DNA of 64,000 bases from Pseudonocardia hierapolitana (GTDB taxonomy: Bacteria; Actinomycetota; Actinomycetes; Mycobacteriales; Pseudonocardiaceae). The stretch lies in assembly GCF_007994075.1 (NCBI RefSeq), contig NZ_VIWU01000001.1, forward strand, positions 7,006,001-7,070,000. The letters are read 5' to 3'. The notes beneath the pieces were generated by a model, which saw only the letters and a program-made list of their open reading frames with translations, did not search any database and was not told where the DNA came from. This document shows, piece by piece, positions 50,682 to 59,115 of the stretch. Every line of letters starts with the position of its first letter. Within the stretch, counting starts at the first letter, position 1. The translations under genes and the position numbers were made by a program.

Positions 50682-51542
50682 TCAGCGGCCTGTGCGCGAC
50701 CTGATGAGCACGGAGGCGGCGTTCGCGGTGACGACGAGCGTGATGCCGAGCCAGTCGAGCGGAGCGAGCGCCTCGCCGAGCACGAGGGCGCCGATGCCGG
50801 CCGCGAACACCGGGTGGACGCTCATGAAGATGCCGAAGTAGTGGGCGGGGATCCGGCGCAGCGCCAGCAGGTCCACGAGGAACGGGACGGTCGAGGCCAG
50901 CACGCCCGCGGTCGCGGCGCAGGCGAGTGCCGTCGGGGTGGGCGGGTGCGCGATCAGGACCGCGACCCCGATCGGCAGGTACGCGAGGGCGGACACGGCG
51001 CCTGCGGCGGCCGACCCCTCCACGCCGGGCACGCGCCGCCCGACGGTGCGGTTGAGCAGGATGTAGGCCGACCAGCACGCGGCGGCGAGCAGGCCGAGGC
51101 CGATGCCGAGGTAGTCGCTCGACGGCTGCGGCCGGGTGAGGACGACGACCCCGACCGCGGCGAGCACCACGCAGCCGAGCGTGGCGCGGCGACGGGAGCC
51201 CGCCACCGCGACGGCGAGGGGACCGAGGAACTCCAGCGTGACCGCGAGTCCGAGCCCGATCCGGTCGATCGCGGTGTACAGCGAGACGTTCATGGTGCCG
51301 AACACGGCGGCCAGTCCCAGCACGGGCCACCACTGCCGCCGCGTGAACGCCCGCAGCCGCGGCCGGCCGAGGAGGAGCAACGCGACCCCGGCCACCCACT
51401 GGCGCACCGCCACCACGCCGACCGGCCCGATCACGTCGAAGGCGAGCGCGCCGACGGCGGCGCCGGTCTGGTTGGACAGGGCGCTGCCGAGGAGCAGCGC
51501 GACCCCCGAGGCCTCCCGTCGTGATCGGATGTCGGTGTCCAC
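50682..51542 (-). CDS. EamA/RhaT (RhtA-like) drug/metabolite exporter
   Basis: 286 residues with ten hydrophobic segments in two EamA repeats. MNVSLYTAIDRIGLGLAVTLEFLGPLAVA in the first half and VLASTVPFLVDLLALRRIPAHYFGIF in the second are typical of the RhtA threonine/homoserine exporter branch. Divergent from a LysR gene with 68 bases between starts, so its expression is probably controlled by that regulator. Confidence 0.85.
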   Translation of the reverse strand: MDTDIRSRREASGVALLLGSALSNQTGAAVGALAFDVIGPVGVVAVRQWVAGVALLLLGRPRLRAFTRRQWWPVLGLAAVFGTMNVSLYTAIDRIGLGLAVTLEFLGPLAVAVAGSRRRATLGCVVLAAVGVVVLTRPQPSSDYLGIGLGLLAAACWSAYILLNRTVGRRVPGVEGSAAAGAVSALAYLPIGVAVLIAHPPTPTALACAATAGVLASTVPFLVDLLALRRIPAHYFGIFMSVHPVFAAGIGALVLGEALAPLDWLGITLVVTANAASVLIRSRTGR

Positions 51543-51563
51543 GTGGCCAGGATGCGCTCCGAT

Positions 51564-51593
51564 CGAGCATTCACAAAATGCATCCCGTGCTCG
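51564..51593. promoter_or_regulatory. LysR binding region between eamA-like and lysR genes
   Basis: GCATTCACAAAATGC (51567-51581) is a 5-bp-armed palindrome of LysR T-N11-A type, nested in wider arms CGAGCA (51564-51569) and TGCTCG (51588-51593). It sits in the 68-base divergent spacer. Confidence 0.5.
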
Positions 51594-51610
51594 AACGATA
51601 CGCTTGACGC

Positions 51611-52501
51611 ATGGATGTGGAGCTGCGGCACCTCCGCTGTCTCGTCGCGATCGTCGACACCGGAGGATTCACCGGTGCCGCCGCGGAGCTCGGCGTCACG
51701 CAGCCGTCCGTGTCCCGCGCCATCGCCGCGCTGGAGGACGCGCTCGGGGTGCGGGTGCTGCGCCGCACCAGTCGGGAGGTCCTGCTCACCACGGCGGGGG
51801 AGCGGGTGCTGGCGAGGGCGCGCCGGGTGCTCGCCGAGGTCGAGGACCTCGTCGGCGAGGCACGCAGCGGCCACACGCGGCTGCGGCTCGGCCACGCATG
51901 GGCGGCACTCGGCGCGCACACCGTCGAGCTGCAGCGGCGGTGGGCGGCGACGCACCCGGATGTGTCGCTGCAGCTGGTGCGCACCAACACACCGACGGGC
52001 GGGCTGGCCGAGGGCGCCTGCGACATCGCGGTGGTGCGGTCCGCACCGGGGCCGGCCCGCCTCGACCGCGTCCGCTTCGACAGCGCGGTGGTCGGGCTCG
52101 AGGCCCGCTACTGCGCCCTCGCCACGGACGACCCCCTCGCCCGGCGCCGGCAGCTGCGCCTCGCCCACCTGGCCGACCGCGTCGTCGCCATCGACCCGCG
52201 CACCGGCACCACCACCGTGGAGCTCTGGCCGCCCGACGCGCGCCCGGACGCGGAGGAGATCCACGACGTCGACGACTGGCTCGCCGTCATCGCGGGCGGC
52301 CGCTGCGTCGGCGTCACCGCGGAGAGCACCCTCACGCAGTACCGGCGCCACGGCGTGGTCTTCCGGCGCCTGCGCGATGCCCCACCGGTGCCGGTGCGGC
52401 TGGTGTGGTGGCGCGACGATCCGCACCCCGCGACGACCGACGTGGTGGGCCTGCTGGCGGAGCTCTACCGGCGGCGGGTTCGCACGCCGGCAGGCTCGTG
52501 A
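51611..52501 (+). CDS. LysR family transcriptional regulator
   Basis: 296 residues. N-terminal LysR helix-turn-helix HLRCLVAIVDTGGFTGAAAELGVTQPSVSRAIAALEDALGVRVL, then the two-lobed effector domain (LRLGHAWAALGAHTVELQRRW, DIAVVRSAPGP, DWLAVIAGGRCVGVTAEST). Divergent from the EamA exporter, its likely target. Converges with the WYL regulator gene. Confidence 0.87.
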   Translation: MDVELRHLRCLVAIVDTGGFTGAAAELGVTQPSVSRAIAALEDALGVRVLRRTSREVLLTTAGERVLARARRVLAEVEDLVGEARSGHTRLRLGHAWAALGAHTVELQRRWAATHPDVSLQLVRTNTPTGGLAEGACDIAVVRSAPGPARLDRVRFDSAVVGLEARYCALATDDPLARRRQLRLAHLADRVVAIDPRTGTTTVELWPPDARPDAEEIHDVDDWLAVIAGGRCVGVTAESTLTQYRRHGVVFRRLRDAPPVPVRLVWWRDDPHPATTDVVGLLAELYRRRVRTPAGS

Positions 52502-52522
52502 TCAGCGACAGGAGGCGACAAC

Positions 52523-53497
52523 TCAGGCCGACTCCCCGTAGCAGGTGACGATCGCGGCGGCGCGGTCGCGGAGGGAGGTGCGCAACCAGTGCGGGGCCAG
52601 GGCCTCCGCGTTCGTGGCGAGCTGCCACAGGGCCCATTCCGCGTGTCGTGAATCTTGGAAGGCCACCTCCATGCGCAGCCAGCCGTCTGCGTCGGCTTCC
52701 TCGGTGCGGACGGCCAGTGCGGTGCTCACCAGGTCCTCCCGCCGCGCCGGGTTCACCCGGACCAGCACGGTGACCTGGTCGCCGCCGACCCGGAACTGCG
52801 TGCTGCGTTCCCGCCAGGCCAGGTCCAGATCGACCCGGTCCGGTCGCTGTGCGGGTTCGGTGAGCTCCTCGGCGGCCAACACCCGCGACAGCCGGTAGGT
52901 GCGGTCCGCGCCGGACCTCGTGGCCAGCAAGTAGCCATGGCCGCGCACGGTGACCAGGCCGATCGGGTCCACCGTGCGCCACTTCGGGGCCTGGTCCACT
53001 GCCGCGTACCGGATCCGCAGCTTGTGCCCGGCGAACACCGCGCGCCGGACCTCGGTCACGACGGCGTCGGCAACCTCCTCGGCGACCAGCCGGCGCGACA
53101 GCAGGTCGGTCTCCGGGTCGACGAGCAATCGCCGGGCCGCGTCGCTCGCGGTGTCCCGATGGCTTTCGGGCAGCGCGTCGATCACCTTGAGCATGGCCGA
53201 CGCGAGCGCCGACCCGAGGCCGAACACCTGCGCGCCGCGCCGTGATCCGGCGACCAGCAGAGCGAGCGCCTCGTCGTGGTTCAGCCCGGTGAGCTCGGTC
53301 TGGAAGCCGGGCAACAACGCGAAACCGCCGTGCCGGCCGCGTTCGGCGTAGACCGGGACGCCGGCCGCGGACAGCGCCTCGATGTCGCGCAGCACGGTGC
53401 GGGTGGACACCTCCAGCTCGCGGGCCAGCGTGGTGGCCGTCAGGCGACCGTGCCGGCGCAGCAACAGCACCAGCGAGACCAGCCGGTCGGCGCGCAC
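52523..53497 (-). CDS. WYL-domain transcriptional regulator (YafY/DeoR type)
   Basis: 324 residues: an N-terminal HTH (TATTLARELEVSTRTVLRDIEALSAAGVPVYAERGRHGGFAL), a WYL ligand domain (KLRIRYAAVDQAPKWRTVDPIGLVTVRGHGYLLATRSGADRTYRLSRV region, about 160-215) and a WCX C-terminal extension (LRMEVAFQDSRHAEWALWQL). Many respond to nucleic-acid fragments or metabolites. A palindrome just upstream of its start lies in the divergent spacer with the RidA gene, suggesting it controls both. Confidence 0.85.
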   Translation of the reverse strand: MRADRLVSLVLLLRRHGRLTATTLARELEVSTRTVLRDIEALSAAGVPVYAERGRHGGFALLPGFQTELTGLNHDEALALLVAGSRRGAQVFGLGSALASAMLKVIDALPESHRDTASDAARRLLVDPETDLLSRRLVAEEVADAVVTEVRRAVFAGHKLRIRYAAVDQAPKWRTVDPIGLVTVRGHGYLLATRSGADRTYRLSRVLAAEELTEPAQRPDRVDLDLAWRERSTQFRVGGDQVTVLVRVNPARREDLVSTALAVRTEEADADGWLRMEVAFQDSRHAEWALWQLATNAEALAPHWLRTSLRDRAAAIVTCYGESA

Positions 53498-53516
53498 GCG
53501 AAGACCCTACCGAATA

Positions 53517-53535
53517 CACGACACAGGATGTCGTG
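53517..53535. promoter_or_regulatory. Candidate WYL-regulator operator
   Basis: CACGACA (53517-53523) and TGTCGTG (53529-53535) form a perfect 7-bp inverted repeat with 5-base spacer, 20 bases upstream of the WYL gene start and about 60 bases before the divergent RidA start. Confidence 0.5.
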
Positions 53536-53596
53536 ATTCGTTGGGAGGCTCACGGGTGTGGGGAACCTCGACGAGTCGAATGGAGCTGGTGTGGCG

Positions 53597-53992
53597 ATGG
53601 AGCGGACGGCGGTCAACCCCGTGACGTGGTCGGTGGAAATGGGATTCAACCAGGGGGAGATCGTCTCAGGGCACACCAGGACCCTGTACTGCTCCGGGCA
53701 GACCGCGATGAGCGGCGACGGCGAGCCCCGGCACGACGGGGACATGGCGGCGCAGTTGGCACTGAGCATCGACAACCTGGAGGCCGTGCTCGGCGAGGCC
53801 GGCATGTCCCTCGCGAACCTCGTCCGGCTAGGCGTCTACACCACCGACGTGGACCTGCTCCTCCAGCACTACGGCGTGCTGGCGTCGCGCTTGGGCGCCG
53901 CCGGGGTGGCACCGGCCACCACGATGCTCGGGGTGACGCGGCTGGCGATCCCCGGCCAGATGATCGAGCTCGAGGGGACCGCCGTCGCGTGA
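53597..53992 (+). CDS. RidA (YjgF/YER057c/UK114) family protein
   Basis: 131 residues, the standard size for RidA enamine/imine deaminases. Family features include RTLYCSGQTAMSGDGEPRHDG, DNLEAVLGEAGMSLANLVRLGVYTTDVD and the C-terminal MIELEGTAVA. The catalytic Arg of strict RidA, usually in a C-terminal RxxVE context, is not evident, so this is probably a diverged subfamily. ATG 53597 gives the usual length; GTG starts at 53558 and 53591 are open. Divergent from the WYL regulator. Confidence 0.83.
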   Translation: MERTAVNPVTWSVEMGFNQGEIVSGHTRTLYCSGQTAMSGDGEPRHDGDMAAQLALSIDNLEAVLGEAGMSLANLVRLGVYTTDVDLLLQHYGVLASRLGAAGVAPATTMLGVTRLAIPGQMIELEGTAVA

Positions 53993-54083
53993 TGCGAGCA
54001 CTGGGCGGCATAGACGCGGTTGATGCCATCCATCCCGACTATCTGTTTCCGGTCCGGTGCGGCCGGTTCCTACCGTGCTCTAC

Positions 54084-54569
54084 ATGCGGATCGTGGTGTG
54101 TCGGCTCGACGAGTTCCCGCCGGGTTCGCGGCGCATCGTGCAGGCGGGGCGTCGCTCGATCGGGGTGTTCCGGGTGGGGGACCGGTTCTACGCGATCAAC
54201 AACTACTGCCCCCACATGGGCGGGCCGCTGTGCCTCGGGCGGACGAAACCGTGGGTGAGCTCCAGCGGTCCCGGCGAGTTCGTGCTGGACGAGGAGGAAG
54301 CGCTGCTCGCCTGCCCGTGGCACGGGTGGGAGTACGACCTCGCCACCGGCCAGTCCTTCCTGGGGCCGGGTGAGCCGCCGGTCCGCACGTACGAGGTGTC
54401 CGTCGAGTCGGAGGCGCCGGCGGCGGAGGCACGGGCCGGGCGGATGCCCGGGCCGTACGTCGCCGACACGTACCCGGTGCACGTCGAGGACGCCTGCGTC
54501 GTGGTCGAGACCACCCCCCGCCCGGCGACGCAGGCGCCGGGCGTTCGAGCTGCTGGAGGTGCGCAATGA
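54084..54569 (+). CDS. Rieske [2Fe-2S] ferredoxin-like protein
   Basis: 161 residues with one Rieske domain: CPHMGGPLC gives the first Cys-x-His, and ACPWHGW the second Cys-x2-His. A long insert (about 30 residues) separates the two halves. It lacks the catalytic domain of oxygenases, so it is a stand-alone electron carrier or small subunit. ATG 54084 starts MRIVVCRLDEFPPG; upstream codons are not domain-like. Its stop overlaps the following amidohydrolase start (ATGA). Confidence 0.8.
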   Translation: MRIVVCRLDEFPPGSRRIVQAGRRSIGVFRVGDRFYAINNYCPHMGGPLCLGRTKPWVSSSGPGEFVLDEEEALLACPWHGWEYDLATGQSFLGPGEPPVRTYEVSVESEAPAAEARAGRMPGPYVADTYPVHVEDACVVVETTPRPATQAPGVRAAGGAQ

Positions 54570-55669
54570 CGAGCACGCTGCCCCGAGAACAGACATCCGG
54601 TCCGCGGACCGGTTACACGATCGTCGACTCCGACATCCACCCGCACGCGCTGGCCCGCGACATCCTCCCGCGGCTGTCGGCGCAGCACCGGAGGCGGTTC
54701 GAGATGTTCGGCAGCCGCGTGCCCGGCCCGCCGGAGATCTACCCGCGCGTCCGCAACTCCGGCTTCCGGCTCGACTCGTGGCCCGAGGGCGGCTTCCCCG
54801 GAAGCGACCTGCAGATGACGCGCGACCAGCTGCTCGACGAGTACGGCATCGACCACGGCGTCCTCATCCCGCTGCAGGGCCACAGCTGGGGCGTGGAGCA
54901 GCCGGAGTACGCCGCGGCGCTGTGTGGGGCGCTCAACGACTGGATCACCGAGGAGTGGCTCGACCGGGAGCCGCGGCTGCGCAGCTCCATCGCCATCTCG
55001 ATCGAGACGCCCGAACTCGCCGCCGATGAGATCGCCCGCCGGGCGGCCGACCCGCGGTTCGTGCAGGTGCTGCTGTCCACTGGCGGCGAGTCCGGCTTCG
55101 GCGTGCGTCGCTACTGGCCGATCTACAAGGCGGCCGCCGATGCGGGGCTGCCGATCGCGGCCCACACCGGCGGGCTGGAGCAGCACCGCGGCGCAGGCTG
55201 GCCGTCGTTCTACCTCGAAGAGCACGTGTGGAACGGCAACACGATGGCCTCCCTGGTGACGAGCATGCTCTGCGAGGGGGTGTTCACCGAGTTCCCGACG
55301 CTGCAGGTGGTCTGCGTGGAGGGTGGGATCGCCTGGGCGGGCCCGCTGATGTGGGCACTGGACGAGGCGTGGCCGAAGCTGCGCGAGGACGTCCCGCACC
55401 TGACGCGGCCGCCGTCGGAGTACATCCGCGAGCACGTGTGGTTCACGACCCAGCCGGTCGAGGAGCCGGACGACCCGAAGCACCTGGAGACGGCGTTGCG
55501 GCACATCGGGATGAACGACCGGATCATGTTCGCCTCGGACTACCCGCACTGGGACTTCGACTCGCCCCAGCAGGCGCCGAAGCTGTTCCCGGCGGCACTG
55601 CGGCGCGACATCATGGGCGCCAACGCCTGCCGCCTGTACGGGCTGCCGGAGCGGGAGGCCGCGGCATGA
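54566..55669 (+). CDS. Amidohydrolase family 2 (ACMSD-like) metal enzyme
   Basis: 367 residues of the amidohydrolase-2 family. The N-terminal metal motif is VDSDIHPHA, a further His is in IAAHTGG, and the late catalytic Asp is in FASDYPHWD. Members decarboxylate or hydrolyse aromatic-ring cleavage acids such as ACMS and gamma-resorcylate. It forms an overlapping operon with the Rieske ferredoxin and the next amidohydrolase, which suggests a ring-cleavage pathway. Confidence 0.85.
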   Translation: MTSTLPREQTSGPRTGYTIVDSDIHPHALARDILPRLSAQHRRRFEMFGSRVPGPPEIYPRVRNSGFRLDSWPEGGFPGSDLQMTRDQLLDEYGIDHGVLIPLQGHSWGVEQPEYAAALCGALNDWITEEWLDREPRLRSSIAISIETPELAADEIARRAADPRFVQVLLSTGGESGFGVRRYWPIYKAAADAGLPIAAHTGGLEQHRGAGWPSFYLEEHVWNGNTMASLVTSMLCEGVFTEFPTLQVVCVEGGIAWAGPLMWALDEAWPKLREDVPHLTRPPSEYIREHVWFTTQPVEEPDDPKHLETALRHIGMNDRIMFASDYPHWDFDSPQQAPKLFPAALRRDIMGANACRLYGLPEREAAA

Positions 55670-56706
55670 CGGCCGTCCAGACGGCGGTGATCGACACCGA
55701 CGTGCACTGCTCACCCAAGGCGCTGTCCGACTTCTCGCCGTACCTCGACGCCTACTGGCGCGGCTACATCACCGAGGGCGGGCTTTCGCTCTCGCCGACG
55801 CAGGGCGGGGCCTACCCGCCTGCCGCGCCGACGAGCGGCACGCCCGCGGCCACGTCGCTCGAGGAGCTGCGGGAGGGCTTCCTCGACGTGCAGGGGCCGC
55901 AGCTCGCCCTGCTGAACTGCACCACGTCGTTCCACTGCAACCGCAACCCGTACTACGAGGCGGCGCTGTGCCGGGCGGTCAACGACTGGCTGGTGGCGGA
56001 GTGGTTGGAGCGCGACGACCGGCTCCGGGCGAGCATGGTCGTGCCGACCCTGGACACCGCAGCGGCCGTCGCCGAGATCGAGCGGATCGGCGAGCACCCG
56101 CGGATCGTGCAGGTGCTCCTGCCCGTCCGCACGGACGCCCCGTGGGGCAACGTCCGGCACCGCCCGCTGCTGCGGGCGGCCGCCGAGCGCGGCCTCGTCG
56201 TCGGCCTGCACGCGTGGGGCCGGATCGGCAACGCCCCGACGTCGAGCGGCATGACCCACACCTACCTGGAGGACTACCTCGCCAACTCGCAGATCATCGT
56301 GCAGGCGCAGGTGACGAGCCTGGTCACCGAGGGCGTGTTCGCACAGCTGCCCGATCTGCGGGTCACGCTCCTGGAATGCGGCTTCTCGTGGCTGCCCACG
56401 CTGCTGTGGCGCTTCGACAAGGACTGGAAGGGCGTGTGGCGCGAGGTCCCGTGGCTGGACGCGAAGCCGTCGGAGACCGCGCGGCGGCACCTGCGGCTCA
56501 CCACGGCCCCGGCCCACCTCCCCCGCGATCCCGGGCAGGTGCGGGAGGCGCTCGACCTGCTCGACGCCGGCAGCATGCTGCTGTACGCGAGCGACCACCC
56601 GCACGACCACGGGTCCGGTGGCGAGCGGCTGCTCGCGGCGCTCACCGACGAGGAGCGGGAGCGGGTGCTGGGCGGCAACGCCGCCGACTGGTACACCCTC
56701 GCCTGA
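55666..56706 (+). CDS. Second amidohydrolase family 2 metal enzyme
   Basis: 346 residues, a paralogue of the preceding protein with the same motif order: VIDTDVHCSPKAL near the N-terminus, VVGLHAWG, LLECGFSWLPTLLWRFDKDW and YASDHPHDHG near the C-terminus. The first metal motif is DVHCS, not HxH, so metal binding may differ from its neighbour and the two may form an unequal pair. ATG 55666 overlaps the upstream stop (ATGA), and its own stop overlaps the hydrolase start. Confidence 0.83.
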   Translation: MTAVQTAVIDTDVHCSPKALSDFSPYLDAYWRGYITEGGLSLSPTQGGAYPPAAPTSGTPAATSLEELREGFLDVQGPQLALLNCTTSFHCNRNPYYEAALCRAVNDWLVAEWLERDDRLRASMVVPTLDTAAAVAEIERIGEHPRIVQVLLPVRTDAPWGNVRHRPLLRAAAERGLVVGLHAWGRIGNAPTSSGMTHTYLEDYLANSQIIVQAQVTSLVTEGVFAQLPDLRVTLLECGFSWLPTLLWRFDKDWKGVWREVPWLDAKPSETARRHLRLTTAPAHLPRDPGQVREALDLLDAGSMLLYASDHPHDHGSGGERLLAALTDEERERVLGGNAADWYTLA

Positions 56707-57731
56707 TGCTGGACGGGTTCGCCAGGGCCGACGTCGCCACGCCGGGCGGTGCGCGCATCCGGGTGCGCACCGCCGGGACCGGGCCGCCGCTGGTGCTGCT
56801 GCACGGCTACCCGCAGACCTCGGCGATGTGGCACCTCGTCGCGCCCGAGCTGGCCCGCGACCACACGGTGGTGCTCGCCGACCTGCCCGGGTACGGCGAC
56901 AGCCTCGCCCCGCCGGACGCACGCGTCGAGGCGTTCGGCAAGCGCGCGATGGCCGCGGAGATCGTGGCCGCCATGGCCGAGCTGGGGTTCGACCGGTTCG
57001 CGGTGGCCGGGCACGACCGCGGCGCCCGGTGCGCGTACCGGCTCGCTCTGGACCACCCGGACACCGTCACGGCGCTCGCGGTGCTCGACATCCTGCCGAC
57101 GGCCGACGTCTTCGCGCGGGTCGACGCCGCCTTCGCCCGGTCGGCGTGGCACTGGTTCTTCCTCGCCCAGCCCGGCGACCTGCCGGAGCGGTTGATCGCC
57201 GCCGACCCGGACGCGTTCTTCCTCCGCGGCGCCACGCCGTTCGCTCGGGACGCGCTGGCCGAGTACCGCGCGGCCTGGTCGCGCCCCGAGGTGGTGCACG
57301 CGATGTGCCAGGACTACCGGGCGGGCGCGACCGTCGACGTCGCCGACGACGAGGCCGACCGCGGGCGGCGCACGATCGCATGCCCGACGCTCGTGCTGTG
57401 GGGGACCGGCGGCCCGCTGGGCCGGGAACCCGACGTCCTCGGCACGTGGCGGGCGTGGGCACCGGAAGCCACCGGGCACGCCCTGGAGTGCGGGCACCAC
57501 GTCGCGGAGGAGCGCCCGGCCGAGACGATCGTCGCGGTGCAGGAGATCCTCGCCAGTCCCATACCAGTGCCCCCCGCCGGGAGTCCGCCGAGCAATTCGG
57601 CGGCCCAGCTCCACGCTGGCCGCACCGGCCGGCGGCCCGAGTACGCCCGGTACGAGCAGCCTCCGTCCGGCGCACCCAGCGAGAACCTGCATCCACCGAC
57701 TTACCCAGCGGACTCCCGGCGGGGACACTAG
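56706..57731 (+). CDS. Fluoroacetate-dehalogenase/epoxide-hydrolase-like alpha/beta hydrolase
   Basis: 341 residues. The nucleophile is an Asp in GHDRGAR (Asp104), as in haloacid dehalogenases and epoxide hydrolases. Positions matching the fluoroacetate dehalogenase pocket are present: Arg105 and Arg108, His149-Trp150 (SAWHWFF), Tyr204 (DYRAG) and the catalytic His264 (CGHHVAEER). The family length ends near residue 283 (VQEILAS); residues from about 287 to 341 are encoded by the 168-bp repeat E2, whose terminal TAG is the stop. ATG 56706 overlaps the upstream stop, so it is in the amidohydrolase operon. Confidence 0.83.
   Translation: MLDGFARADVATPGGARIRVRTAGTGPPLVLLHGYPQTSAMWHLVAPELARDHTVVLADLPGYGDSLAPPDARVEAFGKRAMAAEIVAAMAELGFDRFAVAGHDRGARCAYRLALDHPDTVTALAVLDILPTADVFARVDAAFARSAWHWFFLAQPGDLPERLIAADPDAFFLRGATPFARDALAEYRAAWSRPEVVHAMCQDYRAGATVDVADDEADRGRRTIACPTLVLWGTGGPLGREPDVLGTWRAWAPEATGHALECGHHVAEERPAETIVAVQEILASPIPVPPAGSPPSNSAAQLHAGRTGRRPEYARYEQPPSGAPSENLHPPTYPADSRRGH
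57564..57731. repeat. 168-bp structured repeat, copy 2 (E2)
   Basis: Same length and layout as E1 (24914-25081). Terminal arms 57564-57588 and 57708-57731 pair (one ends GGGAGTCCGC, the other starts GCGGACTCCC). The internal block at 57597-57619 is identical to 24947-24969 of E1, and 57635-57656 is identical to 24985-25006; CCCAGCGAGAA and ATCCACCGA are also shared. Stem bases differ between copies but remain paired. E2 forms the end of the dehalogenase-like frame and stops 4 bases before the LysR start. Confidence 0.88.
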
Positions 57732-57735
57732 GCCG

Positions 57736-58689
57736 GTGGTGAGGCGAGCGACGTCGCTGGCGAACCTCGACCTGAACCTCCTGGTGATCCTGCGGGAGCT
57801 GCTGCGCGAGCGGAACGTCACCCGCGCGGCGCGCCAGGTCGGGATCACCCAACCCGCCGCCAGCGCCGCCCTCGGCCGGTTGCGCCGGCACTTCGGCGAC
57901 GAGCTGCTCGAACGCACCCGCGGCGGTTTCGTCCTCACGCCGCTCGGGGCGCAGCTCGCCACGCAGATCGAGACCGTCTGCGCCGGCGTCGAGCGGCTCT
58001 TCTCCACCGATCCCGCGTTCCGGCCGGAGGACTCCGAGCGGGAGTTCGTGGTGCTGATGCCCGACTACGTGCTCGCGGCGCTCGGCGAGGGCCTCTCCCG
58101 GGTGATGCACGGGGAGGCGCCCGGCACCCGGCTGCACATCAAGGTCGTCCACGAGGCGATGCCGTCCGACCTCCTGGAGACCTTGCGCGTGATCGACGGC
58201 ATCGTGTCCGTGCCGATGCCGAGGTTCCAGGTCACGGGGATCCGCGCACTGGAACTGTTCCGCGACCGCTGGGTCTGCGTCGTCTCGGCCGACAACCCCG
58301 TCGGCGACAGCCTGGAGCTGGCCGACCTCGAACGCCTGCCCTGGGTGGTGCCCCACCACCCCGACGGCGAGTACCCGGCCACGTCGCCGCTCGCGCCGCT
58401 CTTCGCCCGGCTGTCGGCGCGCCCGCAGGTGGCCGTGCGGGTCGACAGCTACCAGGCCACCCCGTACTTCGTCGCGGGAACGGGGCGGGTCGCGGTGATG
58501 CAGCGGCGGCTCGCTCTGCGCTTCGCCGACCGGCCCGACCTGCGGGTGCTCGAATGCCCCGGCGACCCGCCGCCGATCGTCGAGACGCTGTGGTGGCACG
58601 CGAAGAACGACGAGGACGACGCCCACACCTGGTTCCGGTCGATGGTCGCGCGGGCGGCGAAGGACGACTGCGCGTCAGGTGACCGGTAG
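57736..58689 (+). CDS. LysR family transcriptional regulator (NodD/LinR-like)
   Basis: 317 residues. Helix-turn-helix DLNLLVILRELLRERNVTRAARQVGITQPAASAALGRLRRHFGDELL; the style matches the NodD/NahR/LinR branch that responds to aromatic compounds. The effector domain follows (VVLMPDYVLAALGEGL, DRWVCVVSADNPV, VDSYQATPYFVAGTGRVAVMQ). GTG 57736 lies 4 bases after repeat E2. Likely regulator of the amidohydrolase/dehalogenase operon upstream. Its 3' end overlaps VapC by 15 bases, convergently. Confidence 0.85.
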   Translation: MVRRATSLANLDLNLLVILRELLRERNVTRAARQVGITQPAASAALGRLRRHFGDELLERTRGGFVLTPLGAQLATQIETVCAGVERLFSTDPAFRPEDSEREFVVLMPDYVLAALGEGLSRVMHGEAPGTRLHIKVVHEAMPSDLLETLRVIDGIVSVPMPRFQVTGIRALELFRDRWVCVVSADNPVGDSLELADLERLPWVVPHHPDGEYPATSPLAPLFARLSARPQVAVRVDSYQATPYFVAGTGRVAVMQRRLALRFADRPDLRVLECPGDPPPIVETLWWHAKNDEDDAHTWFRSMVARAAKDDCASGDR

Positions 58690-59112
58690 CAGCTCGACGA
58701 TCGCTCGGTCGCCGGGGTGCAGTGCATGCGGAATGCCTCGATCGAACGTCACCAGCTTTCCCTTCCTCTTGGCCGCCAGCGCGGCCAGATGGACATCGGT
58801 GAGCTGCTTGTGGGTGCCGAGCCGGTCGGTCGGAAACGGTGGGTCGACCAGGCGGGCGTCGTCGGGCCAGAACTCGTGACCAGGCAGGCTGCAGAGTGCT
58901 CGAAGAACGCCTTGAGCGTTGCCGGGCGTGGCTGCACCGGGAATCACGTTCTTGTTGGACGAGACCCTGACGAACCCGAGCTCGGTCACCGGCGTCGTTG
59001 CCCATCCAGCGGAGCTCGCCGTGTCGAACCAGCGGCGAGCGGCGGTGTGATGGACATGGTTCGGCCAGGTCAAGGCGATCAGGACGTTGACGTCGAGCAG
59101 GGCGACGCTCAT
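58675..59112 (-). CDS. vapC: VapC-type PIN-domain ribonuclease toxin
   Basis: 145 residues with the PIN-domain acidic residues: Asp7 in LLDVNVLI, Glu in VTELGFVR, Asp in LTDVHLAALA and Asp in VTFDRGI. VapC toxins cleave tRNA or rRNA. The antitoxin gene lies 3 bases upstream, in the usual antitoxin-first order. Confidence 0.87.
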   Translation of the reverse strand: MSVALLDVNVLIALTWPNHVHHTAARRWFDTASSAGWATTPVTELGFVRVSSNKNVIPGAATPGNAQGVLRALCSLPGHEFWPDDARLVDPPFPTDRLGTHKQLTDVHLAALAAKRKGKLVTFDRGIPHALHPGDRAIVELLPVT

Positions 59113-59115
59113 CGA

